The translations under genes were made by a program, and so were the position numbers. The notes under the pieces were generated by a model. It was not told the origin of the DNA. It was given only the letters and a program-made list of their open reading frames with translations, and ran no database searches. Shown one piece after another: positions 29,178-39,669 of a stretch of DNA of 64,000 bases. The stretch is from Arthrobacter sp. (GTDB lineage: Bacteria; Actinomycetota; Actinomycetes; Actinomycetales; Micrococcaceae). The first letter of the stretch is position 1, and each line of letters begins with the position of its first letter. Location: positions 62,001 to 126,000 of the forward strand of contig JAPLAM010000028.1 in the NCBI GenBank assembly GCA_026393275.1, written 5' to 3'.

Positions 29178-29189
29178 AGCTTGACTCTA
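29175..29189 (-). promoter_or_regulatory. Leaderless promoter of the metallopeptidase-like gene
   Basis: On the minus strand TAGAGT (29189-29184) is followed by six bases and ATG (29177-29175). Confidence 0.5.
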
Positions 29190-29287
29190 AACCCGGCGCT
29201 TGATTTCTGCGATATGGGGCGCCGCGCCCCGCCGCAGGCATTCGCCGCGGGGGCGTTTCAATGCGCGGTCCCGGGGGCAAGGAGGGG

Positions 29288-29304
29288 TAGTCTGTGATGT
29301 CGTG
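29288..29304 (+). promoter_or_regulatory. Near-leaderless promoter of the DUF3499 gene
   Basis: TAGTCT (29288-29293), eight bases, GTG (29302-29304). The spacing is two longer than in the other cases. Confidence 0.4.
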
Positions 29305-29691
29305 GGTGCAATTCGTCAGTGTTCAAGGTCCGCTTGCCGTAATTCGGCGGTGGCGACTTTGACGTACGTCTACGCCGACTCCACGGCCGTTCTGGGCCCG
29401 CTGGCCACCTATGCCGAACCGCATTGTTACGACCTGTGCGAACAGCACGCCGGCTCCCTGACAGTGCCACGGGGCTGGGAAGTCCTGCGGCTCGCCATGC
29501 CCGCCACCCCGGCAGGCCCCGGCCCCGACGACCTGCTGGCCCTCGCGCACGCGGTCCGCGAAGCTGCCGCCCGTCCCGCGGCGACGGGGCCCACCCAGGG
29601 GCAGCGGGCCGTGCATCCGGCGCTCGAAGCCCCGGCTGCCGGCGAGGGAACGCGCCGGGGACACCTGCGCGTCCTGCGCGAACCCTCCTGA
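29302..29691 (+). CDS. DUF3499 family protein
   Basis: A 129-residue actinobacterial protein of unknown function. The N-terminus carries CSRSACRNSAVATLTYVYAD, followed by ATYAEPHCYDLCEQHA. The two cysteine pairs (C-x4-C and C-x3-C) look like a small zinc-binding fold. GTG at 29302 is chosen because the conserved region starts directly after it and a -10-like hexamer lies just upstream. The C-terminal 50 residues are Pro/Ala-rich and poorly conserved in character. The partner divergent gene is the metallopeptidase-like protein. Confidence 0.83.
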   Translation: MGAIRQCSRSACRNSAVATLTYVYADSTAVLGPLATYAEPHCYDLCEQHAGSLTVPRGWEVLRLAMPATPAGPGPDDLLALAHAVREAAARPAATGPTQGQRAVHPALEAPAAGEGTRRGHLRVLREPS

Positions 29692-29706
29692 GCCGGGAAC
29701 TGGCGG

Positions 29707-29712
29707 TAGGCT
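29707..29712 (+). promoter_or_regulatory. Likely -10 element of the Trm112 gene
   Basis: TAGGCT at 29707-29712 would start a transcript near 29719, leaving a 55-base leader with AGGGAG ahead of the ATG at 29774. Confidence 0.4.
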
Positions 29713-29773
29713 GGAAACTGAAATTTCCGTTCGCCACCGGCGCCTGCCGCGCCGCCCCCAGGGAGCCTTCACC

Positions 29774-30025
29774 ATGCCACTGATCAGTCCCGAACTGTTG
29801 TCTGTCCTGCGCTGTCCCGTCACGGGCTCGGCCCTGGTACAGGAGGGCGATGAACTGGTCACAGCAAGCCCCGACGCGAACGGGCAGAAGATCCGCTACA
29901 CCATTGAGGACGGCATCCCGCTGCTGCTTCCGCCGGAACTGCTGGCCGCGGCCACCTCGGCTCCTTCCGACCAGCACGACGGCGGCCGGCCCGACGCCGC
30001 CGCGCCCCGGCACGCGGCCGAGTAG
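29774..30025 (+). CDS. Trm112 family protein
   Basis: An 83-residue small protein. LSVLRCPVTGSALVQEGDEL and RYTIEDGIPLLLPPELL match the bacterial YcaR/Trm112 pattern of a short beta fold. Only one cysteine of the zinc knuckle remains. Trm112 proteins activate or stabilise methyltransferases; the bacterial role is less clear. It sits just before ahcY, which removes the methyltransferase product S-adenosylhomocysteine. Confidence 0.83.
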   Translation: MPLISPELLSVLRCPVTGSALVQEGDELVTASPDANGQKIRYTIEDGIPLLLPPELLAAATSAPSDQHDGGRPDAAAPRHAAE

Positions 30026-30130
30026 TTCCCGCCGCGGCAGGCGGAACAGTTGCCGGCCCATCGGCGGATGCCACGGCGCCGAACTACTTCCAGTCCCTCA
30101 GCTCCATTCCGGTTACCACAAAGGATCCCC

Positions 30131-31618
<1,488 letters not shown>

Positions 31619-31638
31619 GCACCGCCCAGCCTCAGGTC

Positions 31639-31671
31639 AGGAGCCCCGGACCCGCCGTCCGGGGCTCCTTT
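31639..31671 (+). terminator. Terminator downstream of ahcY
   Basis: AGGAGCCCCGGA (31639-31650) pairs perfectly with TCCGGGGCTCCT (31658-31669) across a seven-base loop, ending in TTT. It is one of the few classical terminators here. Confidence 0.85.
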
Positions 31672-31758
31672 GTGACCGTATCGTCGCCCTCGGGAGGGCC
31701 GTTCGCGCCGGAACTTCACTTATGCTTTCAAGGTAACGTCTGGAAGGACCCGAGTATT

Positions 31759-32985
31759 GTGATCGCCCCGAAAAGCTGGAGCACCGGCCGGAAGGCCGCC
31801 GTGCTGGCAGCGGTGTGCGCCCTGGCAGCCGGCGGCGGAGTGTTCGCCGCGGCCGGACCACTGGCCCACCCGTCCTTTGCCTCCGAGGCCGCCTCCCCGG
31901 AGCGCGCCACGCAGGGGCTCGCTTTCCCGGTGGTGCCACCGGTCCAGCTGACCGCAGCACCCGAGGACGCCGCCACCCAGGTCAACCCGGCGGCGCCGGT
32001 GACCCTGAAGGTGGGCAACGGCCGGATTGATCGGGCGGCCCTCACCAGCGCTTCCGGCGATGCCGTGGACGGAACACTCAGCCCTGACGGGTCCAGCTGG
32101 TCCGCCGCCGGGCCGCTGAAATTCAACACCCGCTACAACTACACCTACGCCATTGTGGACACCGCCGGGCGCACGACGAACACCACACGGACATTCACCA
32201 CGGTCTCGACCGCCAACGAGGCCGACGCCGCGATCTACCCGCTGGATGGCATGAAGGTGGGAGTGGCGCAGCCGCTGCAAATCACCTTCAGCGAGCCGGT
32301 CCTGAACCGGGCCGCGGTCGAGAAGGCCATCAAGGTCAGCTCCAGCGCCGGGCAGGCCGGTGCCTTCCACTGGTTCAGCAACACGATGGTCAGATACCGG
32401 CCGGAAAACTTCTGGGCGGCCAACAGCACCATCACGATGGATATGCAGCTGTTCGGCGTCGACCTCGGCAAAGGCCAGATCGGCAACTTCAATAAGAAGG
32501 TCACAGTGCACATCGGCGACAAGAAAGTCGCGATCGCGGACGCCACGGCACACACCTTCAAGGCCTTCATCAACGACAAACAGGTCGGCGAGTGGCCCTC
32601 GACCATGGGCGACGCCAGGTTCCCGTCCGCGCGCGGCTACCTGGTCCTGATGGAGAAATACCGGGTGGAACACATGTCTGCCGCCTCCATCGGGCTCAAA
32701 CCGGGCGATCCCGCCTATTACGGCGAGCTGGACGTCAACTTCGCCACGAGGCTGACCCCCAGCGGGGAATTCATCCACCAGGCCACGGACTCCGCCATGC
32801 CGTACGTTGGCCAGGTCAACCTCTCGCACGGCTGCATCGGGCTGGGGCCCGAGGGCGCCCAATGGGTCTTCGACAACATGACCGCCGGCGACGTCGTCCA
32901 GGTGGTCAACACCGACGGCGACTTCGCCAACTTCGACGACGGCTTCGGCGACTGGAACATCCCCTGGGCGCAGTATGCGAACTGA
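31759..32985 (+). CDS. L,D-transpeptidase with Ig-like domains (first of a tandem pair)
   Basis: A 408-residue secreted or anchored enzyme forming 3-3 cross-links in peptidoglycan or attaching proteins to it. An N-terminal hydrophobic segment (AAVLAAVCALAAGGGVFAAA) is followed by two Ig-like repeats. The YkuD catalytic domain contains FIHQATDSAMPYVGQVN and the SHGCIGL motif with catalytic C359. The layout matches mycobacterial LdtMt2-type enzymes. GTG at 31759 is used, with GGAAGGA ten bases upstream. The end DWNIPWAQYAN is shared with the next gene, showing duplication. Confidence 0.9.
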   Translation: MIAPKSWSTGRKAAVLAAVCALAAGGGVFAAAGPLAHPSFASEAASPERATQGLAFPVVPPVQLTAAPEDAATQVNPAAPVTLKVGNGRIDRAALTSASGDAVDGTLSPDGSSWSAAGPLKFNTRYNYTYAIVDTAGRTTNTTRTFTTVSTANEADAAIYPLDGMKVGVAQPLQITFSEPVLNRAAVEKAIKVSSSAGQAGAFHWFSNTMVRYRPENFWAANSTITMDMQLFGVDLGKGQIGNFNKKVTVHIGDKKVAIADATAHTFKAFINDKQVGEWPSTMGDARFPSARGYLVLMEKYRVEHMSAASIGLKPGDPAYYGELDVNFATRLTPSGEFIHQATDSAMPYVGQVNLSHGCIGLGPEGAQWVFDNMTAGDVVQVVNTDGDFANFDDGFGDWNIPWAQYAN

Positions 32986-33051
32986 GCCAGGGCGCCGGTA
33001 GCCCGGCGGCACGGGCCGCCGAAGACGGTGCAGTAAATTGGGGGACGCAGG

Positions 33052-34377
33052 ATGGACAGGCAGTTGGGGGACACCATGGACCAGGACGTGAGCGCGCGGA
33101 ATTCCGGGGGCCGCACCGCCCGGAGCCGGCGCAGGGTGCGCGGCCCGGGAACGGGCAACGGCAAGAGCACCGGGAAGTTGCTGGCCGTCGCCGGGCTCTG
33201 CTTCGCCGTCGGCGCCGGCGGGATCGGCGCCGTCGCTGCCCCCGTCTGGGCCGACAGCGCCCTGCCCTCGGAATCGTCGGCGCCGATGCGCAACGTCGCC
33301 GGCCTGGCAGCCCCCGTCGTGAAAGCTGTTGAGCTCGGGGTGACACCGACCGACGGCGCCAAGGGCGTCAACCCGGCCGCTCTGCCGTCGGTCAAGGCCG
33401 TCAACGGGGTGGTCAAGGACGTGGTGCTGCGGCCGGATTCCGGCGGCAACCCCGTTCCCGGGACGACGAGCACGGACGGCTCCACCTGGACCGCCGAGGA
33501 TCCCCTGGAGTTCGACACCGGCTACCGGTACGCCTTCACGATCGTTGACCGGGCCGGCCGGGAAACGAAGAAGATCCAGAGCTTCGCAACCGTGGCCAAG
33601 GCCAACGAGGCCGATGCCGCCGTCTATCCGCTGAACGGCAGCACCATCGGGGCCGGCCAGCCCATCGAGATCGTGTTCAGCGAGCCCGTGCTCAACAAGG
33701 AGGCCCTGGAGAAGGCCGTGGCGGTGACGGTGTCCTCCGGCCAGCCCGTCGCCTGGCGCTGGTACTCGGACCGCCGGGTCCGGATCCGGCCGGAGACCTT
33801 TTGGGCCGCCAACAGCCAGATCACCGTGGACCTGCGGCTGTTCGGCGTGGACTTCGGCAACAAGATGGTCGGAAACTCGGACGTCCTGGTCTCCTTCAAG
33901 GTCGGCCCGCAGCGAGTCGCCGTCGTGGACGACGTTACGAAGACCATGAAGGTCTATTTCGACGGGCAACTGGTCCGGACCGCCCCGGTCACCCTCGGCA
34001 GCGCGGACTGGCTCTCGCCCACGGGCTACGCGGTGATCATGGAGCAGGAACGGCACTCCAAGTTCAACGCCGGCAGCATCGGTCTCAAGCCGGGCGACAA
34101 GGGCTACTATCCGCCGCTGACGGTGGAGTACGCCAACCGGTTGACGACGTCGGGCGTCTACGTCCACCAGGCGCTCGAGTCTGCCTGGGGTGCGGTGGGC
34201 AGGTACAACGTGTCGCACGGCTGCGTGGGCCTGCTCCCGGCGGACGCCCAGTGGTTCTTCAACAACATGAAAACCGGCGATGTGGTCCAGACCCTCAACA
34301 CCGGCGCGCCGCCGGTGGAGCCGCTCGAAGGCTACGGCGACTGGAACATCCCCTGGGCCCAGTACGCCAAACGCTGA
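33052..34377 (+). CDS. L,D-transpeptidase with Ig-like domains (second of a tandem pair)
   Basis: A 441-residue paralog of the preceding gene, with an Arg-rich cytoplasmic start, one hydrophobic segment (LLAVAGLCFAVGAGGIGAVA), Ig-like repeats and the YkuD domain with VSHGCVGL (C391). The two share long stretches such as NEADAA.YPL, ITFSEPVLN/IVFSEPVLN and GDWNIPWAQYA, but differ over much of the N-terminal half, so the duplication is not recent. The start is ambiguous: ATG at 33052 or ATG at 33076. Both are preceded by TTGGGGGAC, because the segment is itself partly duplicated. Confidence 0.9.
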   Translation: MDRQLGDTMDQDVSARNSGGRTARSRRRVRGPGTGNGKSTGKLLAVAGLCFAVGAGGIGAVAAPVWADSALPSESSAPMRNVAGLAAPVVKAVELGVTPTDGAKGVNPAALPSVKAVNGVVKDVVLRPDSGGNPVPGTTSTDGSTWTAEDPLEFDTGYRYAFTIVDRAGRETKKIQSFATVAKANEADAAVYPLNGSTIGAGQPIEIVFSEPVLNKEALEKAVAVTVSSGQPVAWRWYSDRRVRIRPETFWAANSQITVDLRLFGVDFGNKMVGNSDVLVSFKVGPQRVAVVDDVTKTMKVYFDGQLVRTAPVTLGSADWLSPTGYAVIMEQERHSKFNAGSIGLKPGDKGYYPPLTVEYANRLTTSGVYVHQALESAWGAVGRYNVSHGCVGLLPADAQWFFNNMKTGDVVQTLNTGAPPVEPLEGYGDWNIPWAQYAKR

Positions 34378-34449
34378 GACCGGCCGAAATTGCTGCCTGA
34401 ATCGGCGCGGCCACGGGGTGGCACCTCGCCGGTGCTGAGGCCCTGACGG

Positions 34450-34455
34450 TAGGCT
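34450..34455 (+). promoter_or_regulatory. Likely -10 element of the TIGR01906 gene
   Basis: TAGGCT (34450-34455) would give a leader of about 60 bases before the GTG at 34525. Confidence 0.35.
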
Positions 34456-34524
34456 CGGTGTCAGATATGTGGCGCTGCCGGACCCTGGCCCGGCAGCGCG
34501 GAAGCCTACGGAAGCGAAGCTGCA

Positions 34525-35847
34525 GTGACTGAAACGACTCCCACCCCTCCAAATCGGCAGGATCCCGCCGTGGACCCCGCCGAGGACGCCGACGAGCCTG
34601 CCTTCGAGTGGATGAAGCCGGCCGCCGGCAAGCGTGCCGAGACAGCAGCTCCGGAGGGCGCCGGACGGGCCGAAGAGGCCCCCGCCGCCGCAACCCCTGC
34701 AGCAGCAACCCGCGCCACAACCCCCGAGGCCGTGCGGAGCAGCACGCCGCCCGCGGCAGGGGAACGGGCCGCAACCGCGGGCACCGGCGAACGCCAGGGA
34801 CGCCGCGCCGAGCGGATGGCTGCCGCCGGAGCCGAAGGGGTTGGGACAGCCGAAGGGGCTCACATCAACGAGCCGCTGCCCACCTCGGCGCTGCAGCTTC
34901 GGCCGCCCCGGGAAGAAGTGGAGCGGCGCAACGCCGAACGTGAACAGGCCGCCAACGCCAAACCGGTGGCCCCCCGGGTCATGCAGGTCCTGCTCGCAGT
35001 CTGCTACCCGATCATCCTGCTGGTCCTGGCCGTGCGCGCCATTGCCAGCCCGCTCTTCCTCTGGGTGGAGTACAACCGCCCGGGCTTCCCGGGCGACGGT
35101 TACGGCTTCAACACCGACGACCGGATGACCTACGGATCCTACGCGGTCGATTACCTGAGCAACTGGTCCGGCCCGCGCTACCTTGGAGATCTCGTCAACC
35201 GCGGCGGGGAGACGCTGTTCAAGGACGGCGAAGTCAGCCACATGGCCGACGTCAAGCTTGTCATCCTGTCCGCCTTCGGCGCCGGCGCCCTGCTGGTCCT
35301 GCTCAGCCTGGTCGCCATCCTTTACCTGCGCCGCCGCAGCCCCGGCGGCGTCCGTCGCGGCCTGTTCGCCGGTTCCATCGCCACCCTCGTGATCATCATC
35401 GGCCTTGGCGTGCTCGCGGTGCTGGGCTGGGAGCAATTCTTCACCGACTTCCACCGCGTCTTCTTCGCCAACGGCACGTGGACCTTCTCGCTGCAGGACA
35501 CGCTGATCCGGTTGTTCCCGGGACAGTTCTGGGTTGACGCCGGCATTACGATCGGCGGCCTGGTCCTGCTCGCATCCCTCCTCACCCTGGTCCTGACCTG
35601 GCCGACGCGGAAACGCCGCGGACTGCCGCCCCGGAGCGCCGCCAGGGACGCAGCCCGGGACGCCGCCGCCGACGCCGACGCCGGCACTGTGGACCCGGCC
35701 GCGCTCAAGGGCCGGCGCTTCAAGCGCCGGTCCGGCGCGGCCGCCGAGCACGAGCCCGCCGCCAGCCAGGAAGCACCCGCTGGGCCCGGTGCCGTCAGCG
35801 GCGACGACAAGCCCGCGGACCGCGCCGGCGCGGCCACGGACCTGTAA
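34525..35847 (+). CDS. TIGR01906 (DUF1461) family integral membrane protein
   Basis: A 440-residue membrane protein. The first 145 residues are an acidic Ala/Pro/Thr-rich region without predicted structure. The family core follows, with four hydrophobic segments (MQVLLAVCYPIILLVLAVRA; VILSAFGAGALLVLLSLVAI; ATLVIIIGLGVLAVLGW; a fourth near 350). The loop FLWVEYNRPGFPGDGYGF and the MTYGSYAVDYL element are diagnostic. The last 70 residues are again polar. Function is unknown. The long low-complexity ends are larger than in most family members. Confidence 0.82.
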   Translation: MTETTPTPPNRQDPAVDPAEDADEPAFEWMKPAAGKRAETAAPEGAGRAEEAPAAATPAAATRATTPEAVRSSTPPAAGERAATAGTGERQGRRAERMAAAGAEGVGTAEGAHINEPLPTSALQLRPPREEVERRNAEREQAANAKPVAPRVMQVLLAVCYPIILLVLAVRAIASPLFLWVEYNRPGFPGDGYGFNTDDRMTYGSYAVDYLSNWSGPRYLGDLVNRGGETLFKDGEVSHMADVKLVILSAFGAGALLVLLSLVAILYLRRRSPGGVRRGLFAGSIATLVIIIGLGVLAVLGWEQFFTDFHRVFFANGTWTFSLQDTLIRLFPGQFWVDAGITIGGLVLLASLLTLVLTWPTRKRRGLPPRSAARDAARDAAADADAGTVDPAALKGRRFKRRSGAAAEHEPAASQEAPAGPGAVSGDDKPADRAGAATDL

Positions 35848-35861
35848 GCCACCGGAGACAC

Positions 35862-35896
35862 AAAGGCGGCCGGCACCCAAGGTGCCGGCCGCCTTT
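35862..35896. terminator. Bidirectional terminator, 16-bp stem
   Basis: AAAGGCGGCCGGCACC (35862-35877) and GGTGCCGGCCGCCTTT (35881-35896) pair perfectly around a three-base loop. The A- and T-rich ends serve both the TIGR01906 gene and the opposite acyl-CoA synthetase gene. Confidence 0.9.
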
Positions 35897-35952
35897 ACGT
35901 CTGCGCCCTTGCGTGCGGACCGCGCCGCGGACCTACGGCTTGCGCCGCGGCG

Positions 35953-37788
35953 CTAGCCGTAGATCCGGTTGATCTGCGCCGCAAAGTCACGCACGACGGC
36001 GGTGCGCTTGAGCTTCAGGGACGGCGTCAGATGGCCGGACTCGACCGTGAAATCGGCGTCGAGCACCACGAAGGCGCGGATCGACTCGGCCTTGGACACC
36101 AGCGTATTGGCGTCGTCGACGGCGGCCTGGATAGCGGCACGGACCTGTCCGTTGGTGGCGGCTTCCGCGGCCCCCATGGCGGGGACCCGGTGCGCGGCGC
36201 ACCAGTTCTCCAAGCCTTCCGGGTCAAGGTTGATCAGGGCCGACACGAACGGTCGTCCGTCACCGACCACCACGGCCTGCGCCACCAGCTGGTGTTCGCG
36301 GATCTTCTCCTCCAGCGGTCCCGGCGCCACGTTCTTCCCGCCCGCGGTGACCAGCAGGTCCTTCTTCCGGCCCGTGACGGTCAGGAAGCCGTCGGCGTCC
36401 AGGGAACCCAGGTCGCCGGTGCGGAAGAAACCGTCCACGAACGCCTCGGCGTTGGCCGTCTCGTTGGCGTGGTAGCCCTTGAAGACGCCGATGCCCTTGA
36501 CCAGGATCTCGCCGTCCTCGGCAATCCTGATTGTTGTGCCGGGCACCGGGATCCCCACGGTCCCCACCTTGGTGCGGGTGGGGGTGTTGGCCGTGCACGG
36601 CGCAGTCGTCTCGGTCAGGCCGTAGCCTTCGAGGACGGGAACGCCGGCGCCGCGGAAGAAGTGGGCGTCGTTGGAGCTCAGCGGACTCGCGCCGGAAACG
36701 GTGTAGCCCAGTTGGCCGCCGAAGGCCTGCCGCAGCTTCGGGTAGAGCACCTTGTCGAAGAGTCCGCGCTTGGCCCGCAGGACCAAGCCGGGGCCCGGGC
36801 CCTCGCCGCGGGCGGCGGCGTCGAGCGCTCTCGAATAGGCAACGGCGACGGCGGCGGCCGCCTCGAAGAGCCGGTCCTTGCCGGCCAGGGCCGCCTTGTG
36901 CGCCGCGCCGGCATAGACCTTTTCAAAGATGCGCGGGACCACCAGCAGAAAGCTGGGCTTGAACGCGTCGAGGTCCGCCAGCAGGTCCTTGGCGCTGGAC
37001 GTGTGGCCTAGCGTGGTCCCGGCGCTGAGGCAGATCACCTGCACGGCCCGGGCCAGGACGTGGGCCAGCGGGAGGAACATGAGCGTCCGGGTGTTGGGCC
37101 GGAGCAGGATTTCCGGCAGGAACAAGATGATGTTCTTCGCGACGAGGGCGAAGTTGCCGTGCGTGATTTCGCAGCCCTTGGGCCGGCCGGTGGTGCCGGA
37201 GGTGTAGACGAGGGACGCCACGTCGGCCAGGCCGGCCGCGGAGCGGTGCCGCTCCAGTTCGGCGTCGCTCACGCCGGCGCCGGCGGCCGCGAGGCTGGCG
37301 AGGTTCGGTGCGGCGCCGTCGTAGTCCATCCGGACCACGCCGAGCAGCCGCCCCGCCAGCAGGCCGGACTCGTCCAGGACGCCCTGGACCAGCGCGGCCT
37401 TTGCCTGGTCCTCCACGAAGACGCGCCGGGCGCCGGAGTCGTGCAGGATCCACTCGACCTGGCTGGCGGAGGACGTTTCGTAGATGGGCACCGTGACGCC
37501 GCCGGCGAACCAGATCGCGAAGTCCACCACAGTCCATTCGTAGCGGGTGGCGGACAGGACGGCGACCGTATCGCCGGGGGCGAGGCCGCCTGCGATGAGT
37601 CCCTTGGCCAAGGCCCTGACCTGGTCCAGGAACTGCCGGGCCGGGATATCGGTCCAGCCGGAGGGGCCCTTGCGGGAGTAGAGCGCGTGCGCGGGGTCCA
37701 GGGCGTGCTGTTCAAGCAGCAGGTCCGTCACGTTGCTTCCCGGGTCCAGCTCCACAAGCAGTCCGGTGCTAGCTTCTCTCAAACTCAC
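35953..37788 (-). CDS. Long-chain fatty acid-CoA ligase (AMP-forming)
   Basis: A 611-residue acyl-adenylate-forming enzyme that activates fatty acids to acyl-CoA. The AMP/P-loop motif VYTSGTTGRPKGCEITHGN is intact. Later motifs are GYGLTETTAP, the hinge-type FRTGDLGSLDADGFLTVTGR, and the C-terminal K in LTPSLKLKRTAV. This matches the FadD15-like group. GTG at 37788 is used because SLREAST begins the usual conserved N-terminus, although GGGAGG lies only one base upstream; an alternative TTG at 37839 adds 17 residues. Confidence 0.9.
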   Translation of the reverse strand: MSLREASTGLLVELDPGSNVTDLLLEQHALDPAHALYSRKGPSGWTDIPARQFLDQVRALAKGLIAGGLAPGDTVAVLSATRYEWTVVDFAIWFAGGVTVPIYETSSASQVEWILHDSGARRVFVEDQAKAALVQGVLDESGLLAGRLLGVVRMDYDGAAPNLASLAAAGAGVSDAELERHRSAAGLADVASLVYTSGTTGRPKGCEITHGNFALVAKNIILFLPEILLRPNTRTLMFLPLAHVLARAVQVICLSAGTTLGHTSSAKDLLADLDAFKPSFLLVVPRIFEKVYAGAAHKAALAGKDRLFEAAAAVAVAYSRALDAAARGEGPGPGLVLRAKRGLFDKVLYPKLRQAFGGQLGYTVSGASPLSSNDAHFFRGAGVPVLEGYGLTETTAPCTANTPTRTKVGTVGIPVPGTTIRIAEDGEILVKGIGVFKGYHANETANAEAFVDGFFRTGDLGSLDADGFLTVTGRKKDLLVTAGGKNVAPGPLEEKIREHQLVAQAVVVGDGRPFVSALINLDPEGLENWCAAHRVPAMGAAEAATNGQVRAAIQAAVDDANTLVSKAESIRAFVVLDADFTVESGHLTPSLKLKRTAVVRDFAAQINRIYG

Positions 37789-37846
37789 GCCTCCCGTTCC
37801 GGTCCGCACCCCGGCCGGCGGCCCGGGCTCTGGTAGCAATCCTGCC

Positions 37847-39604
37847 CTAGATCCAGGACGGCATCCACATCCGGAACCGCCAGTCCTGGTACGAGATCAC
37901 CTCCGCGGTCCAGACGGGATAGAAGAACGCCGAGAGCAGCACGGCCGCCACGACGAACAGCGCCACGAGGTAGAGGCCGGAGCGGCGCCGCCAGAGCGGG
38001 TCGGTGCGCCGGCCCAGGACCAGTCCCAGGCAGTAGACGAGGGCGAGCAACAGGAACGGCTCGAAGGAGACCGCATAGAAGAAGAACGTGGTGCGTTCCG
38101 GGTACATGAACCACGGCAGGTAGCCGGCGCCCACACCGGCCAGGACGGCCCCGGCGCGCCAGTCCCGGCGGCCCAGCCACCAGAACAGCAGGACGCCGAG
38201 GCAGATTGCCGCGCTCCACCAGATCAGCGGGTTGCCCACCGAGAGGATCGCCGAGGTGCAGTTGGTCAGGTCACAGCCCGGCGTGCCCTGCTTGGGGGAC
38301 TCATAGAAGAACGACGTCGGCCGGCCCATGACCAGCCAGCTCCAGGCGCTCGCCTCGTAGGGGTGTTCCGCGCTCAGGCCCTGATGGAACTTGTACGCCT
38401 CGAGGTGGTAATGCGCCAGCGAACGGAGCGAATCGGGAATCCAGCCCCACTGCGCCGAGGGATTGCTTTCGGCCCAGTGCCGGTAGTAGGCGTTGCTGGA
38501 GCGGAACCAGCCGGTCCAGGTGGCCGTGTAGACCAGGGCCGCGACGGGGACAATGCTCACGAAGGCGGCGAGGCCGTCCTTGATGATGCCGCCGGCGATC
38601 CAGCCGTGGACTCCGGCGATCCGGCGCGCACTGAGGTCCCAGAGGACTGTTAAGAGCCCGAAGCCGGCCAGGAAGAACAGCGCGGACCATTTGGTGCCGA
38701 CTGCCAGCCCGAGGCAAACCCCCGCGGCCAGCCGCCACCAGCGGATTCCCAGCCACGGGCCGGCGGCCAGCTGCAGGCGCGACGGAACGCCGCCGGGGGA
38801 GGCCGCGGCCTGCCTGCCGAGACGCGCGGCGAGCCGGCGCCGGCCGTCGTCGCGGTCCATTAGCAGGGCGCCGAAGGCGGCCAGGATCCAGAACATCAGG
38901 AAGATGTCCAGCAGTGAGGTGCGGGACATGACGAGGTGGTGGCCGTCCACCGCCAGGAGCACGCCGGCCACCGCGCCCAGCGTGAGCGAGCGGAACAGCT
39001 TCTGCGCGATCAGGGCGAGCAGGAAGATGGAAAGTGTGCCGGTCAGCGCGGCACTGAAACGCCAGCCGAAGGAGCTCTCCGGCCCGAACAGCCACATGCC
39101 GGCGGCGATCATCCACTTGCCCACCGGCGGGTGGACCACGTACTCCGGGCTGTCCAGCAGCACCCCGGGGTTTCCCGCGATGAAGGCGTCGTTGGCCTTG
39201 TCCGGCCAGGCGCGCTCGTAGCCACTGACCAGGAGCGAGTAGCCGTCCTTGACGTAGTAGGTTTCGTCGAAGACCAGGCTGTGCGGGGTATCCAGCCGGA
39301 CGAAACGAAGGATCCCGCCGAGCACCGCCGTGAGGGCCGGGATCAGCCAAAACCACAGGCGCAGCGAGGGCGGAAAGTCCCGCCAGCTGCGGATGTGGCC
39401 GATCAGCCGCTCCTTGAGGGCTTCGCGGGTGAACGCTTCAGCGGGCCGGCTGATCCAGCGATGCCCCTCAAGGTTGCGGCCGGTTCCGGCGGGGCCCGGG
39501 CTGCTGGCGCCGGGGCGGGTACTGTCCGGGCGGGGGTCGGCGCGCGCCGACGCGGTTGAACCGGCCTCGGCAGGCCGCATGGGGGTCTGCGTCACGTTGC
39601 CCAT
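37847..39604 (-). CDS. pmt: Polyprenol-phosphate-mannose:protein mannosyltransferase (PMT, GT39)
   Basis: A 585-residue multi-spanning enzyme O-mannosylating secreted proteins from polyprenyl-phosphate-mannose. The acidic catalytic motif FDETYYVKDGYSLL is in the first exterior loop. About eleven membrane helices and the PMT C-terminal region (WFMYPERTTFFFYAVSFEPF) are visible. It ends in YQDWRFRMWMPSWI. The first 80 residues are a disordered Pro/Ala-rich extension. ATG at 39604 has AAAGG upstream. It is divergent from rsmI, the same arrangement as Rv1002c/Rv1003 in M. tuberculosis (recalled). Confidence 0.93.
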   Translation of the reverse strand: MGNVTQTPMRPAEAGSTASARADPRPDSTRPGASSPGPAGTGRNLEGHRWISRPAEAFTREALKERLIGHIRSWRDFPPSLRLWFWLIPALTAVLGGILRFVRLDTPHSLVFDETYYVKDGYSLLVSGYERAWPDKANDAFIAGNPGVLLDSPEYVVHPPVGKWMIAAGMWLFGPESSFGWRFSAALTGTLSIFLLALIAQKLFRSLTLGAVAGVLLAVDGHHLVMSRTSLLDIFLMFWILAAFGALLMDRDDGRRRLAARLGRQAAASPGGVPSRLQLAAGPWLGIRWWRLAAGVCLGLAVGTKWSALFFLAGFGLLTVLWDLSARRIAGVHGWIAGGIIKDGLAAFVSIVPVAALVYTATWTGWFRSSNAYYRHWAESNPSAQWGWIPDSLRSLAHYHLEAYKFHQGLSAEHPYEASAWSWLVMGRPTSFFYESPKQGTPGCDLTNCTSAILSVGNPLIWWSAAICLGVLLFWWLGRRDWRAGAVLAGVGAGYLPWFMYPERTTFFFYAVSFEPFLLLALVYCLGLVLGRRTDPLWRRRSGLYLVALFVVAAVLLSAFFYPVWTAEVISYQDWRFRMWMPSWI

Positions 39605-39654
39605 GCTACCTTTCGCGGCCGGGATCCTCGGTCCCGCACGCCGCCGGCCGGCAG

Positions 39655-39669
39655 TAGGCTTGTGGTGTG
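39655..39669 (+). promoter_or_regulatory. Leaderless promoter of rsmI
   Basis: TAGGCT (39655-39660), six bases, GTG (39667-39669). Confidence 0.6.

Noticed and set aside
31720-35880. A 1386-codon open frame on the minus strand
   Set aside because: It is antisense to two L,D-transpeptidases and the TIGR01906 gene, has a composition typical of GC-rich shadow frames and shows no domain.
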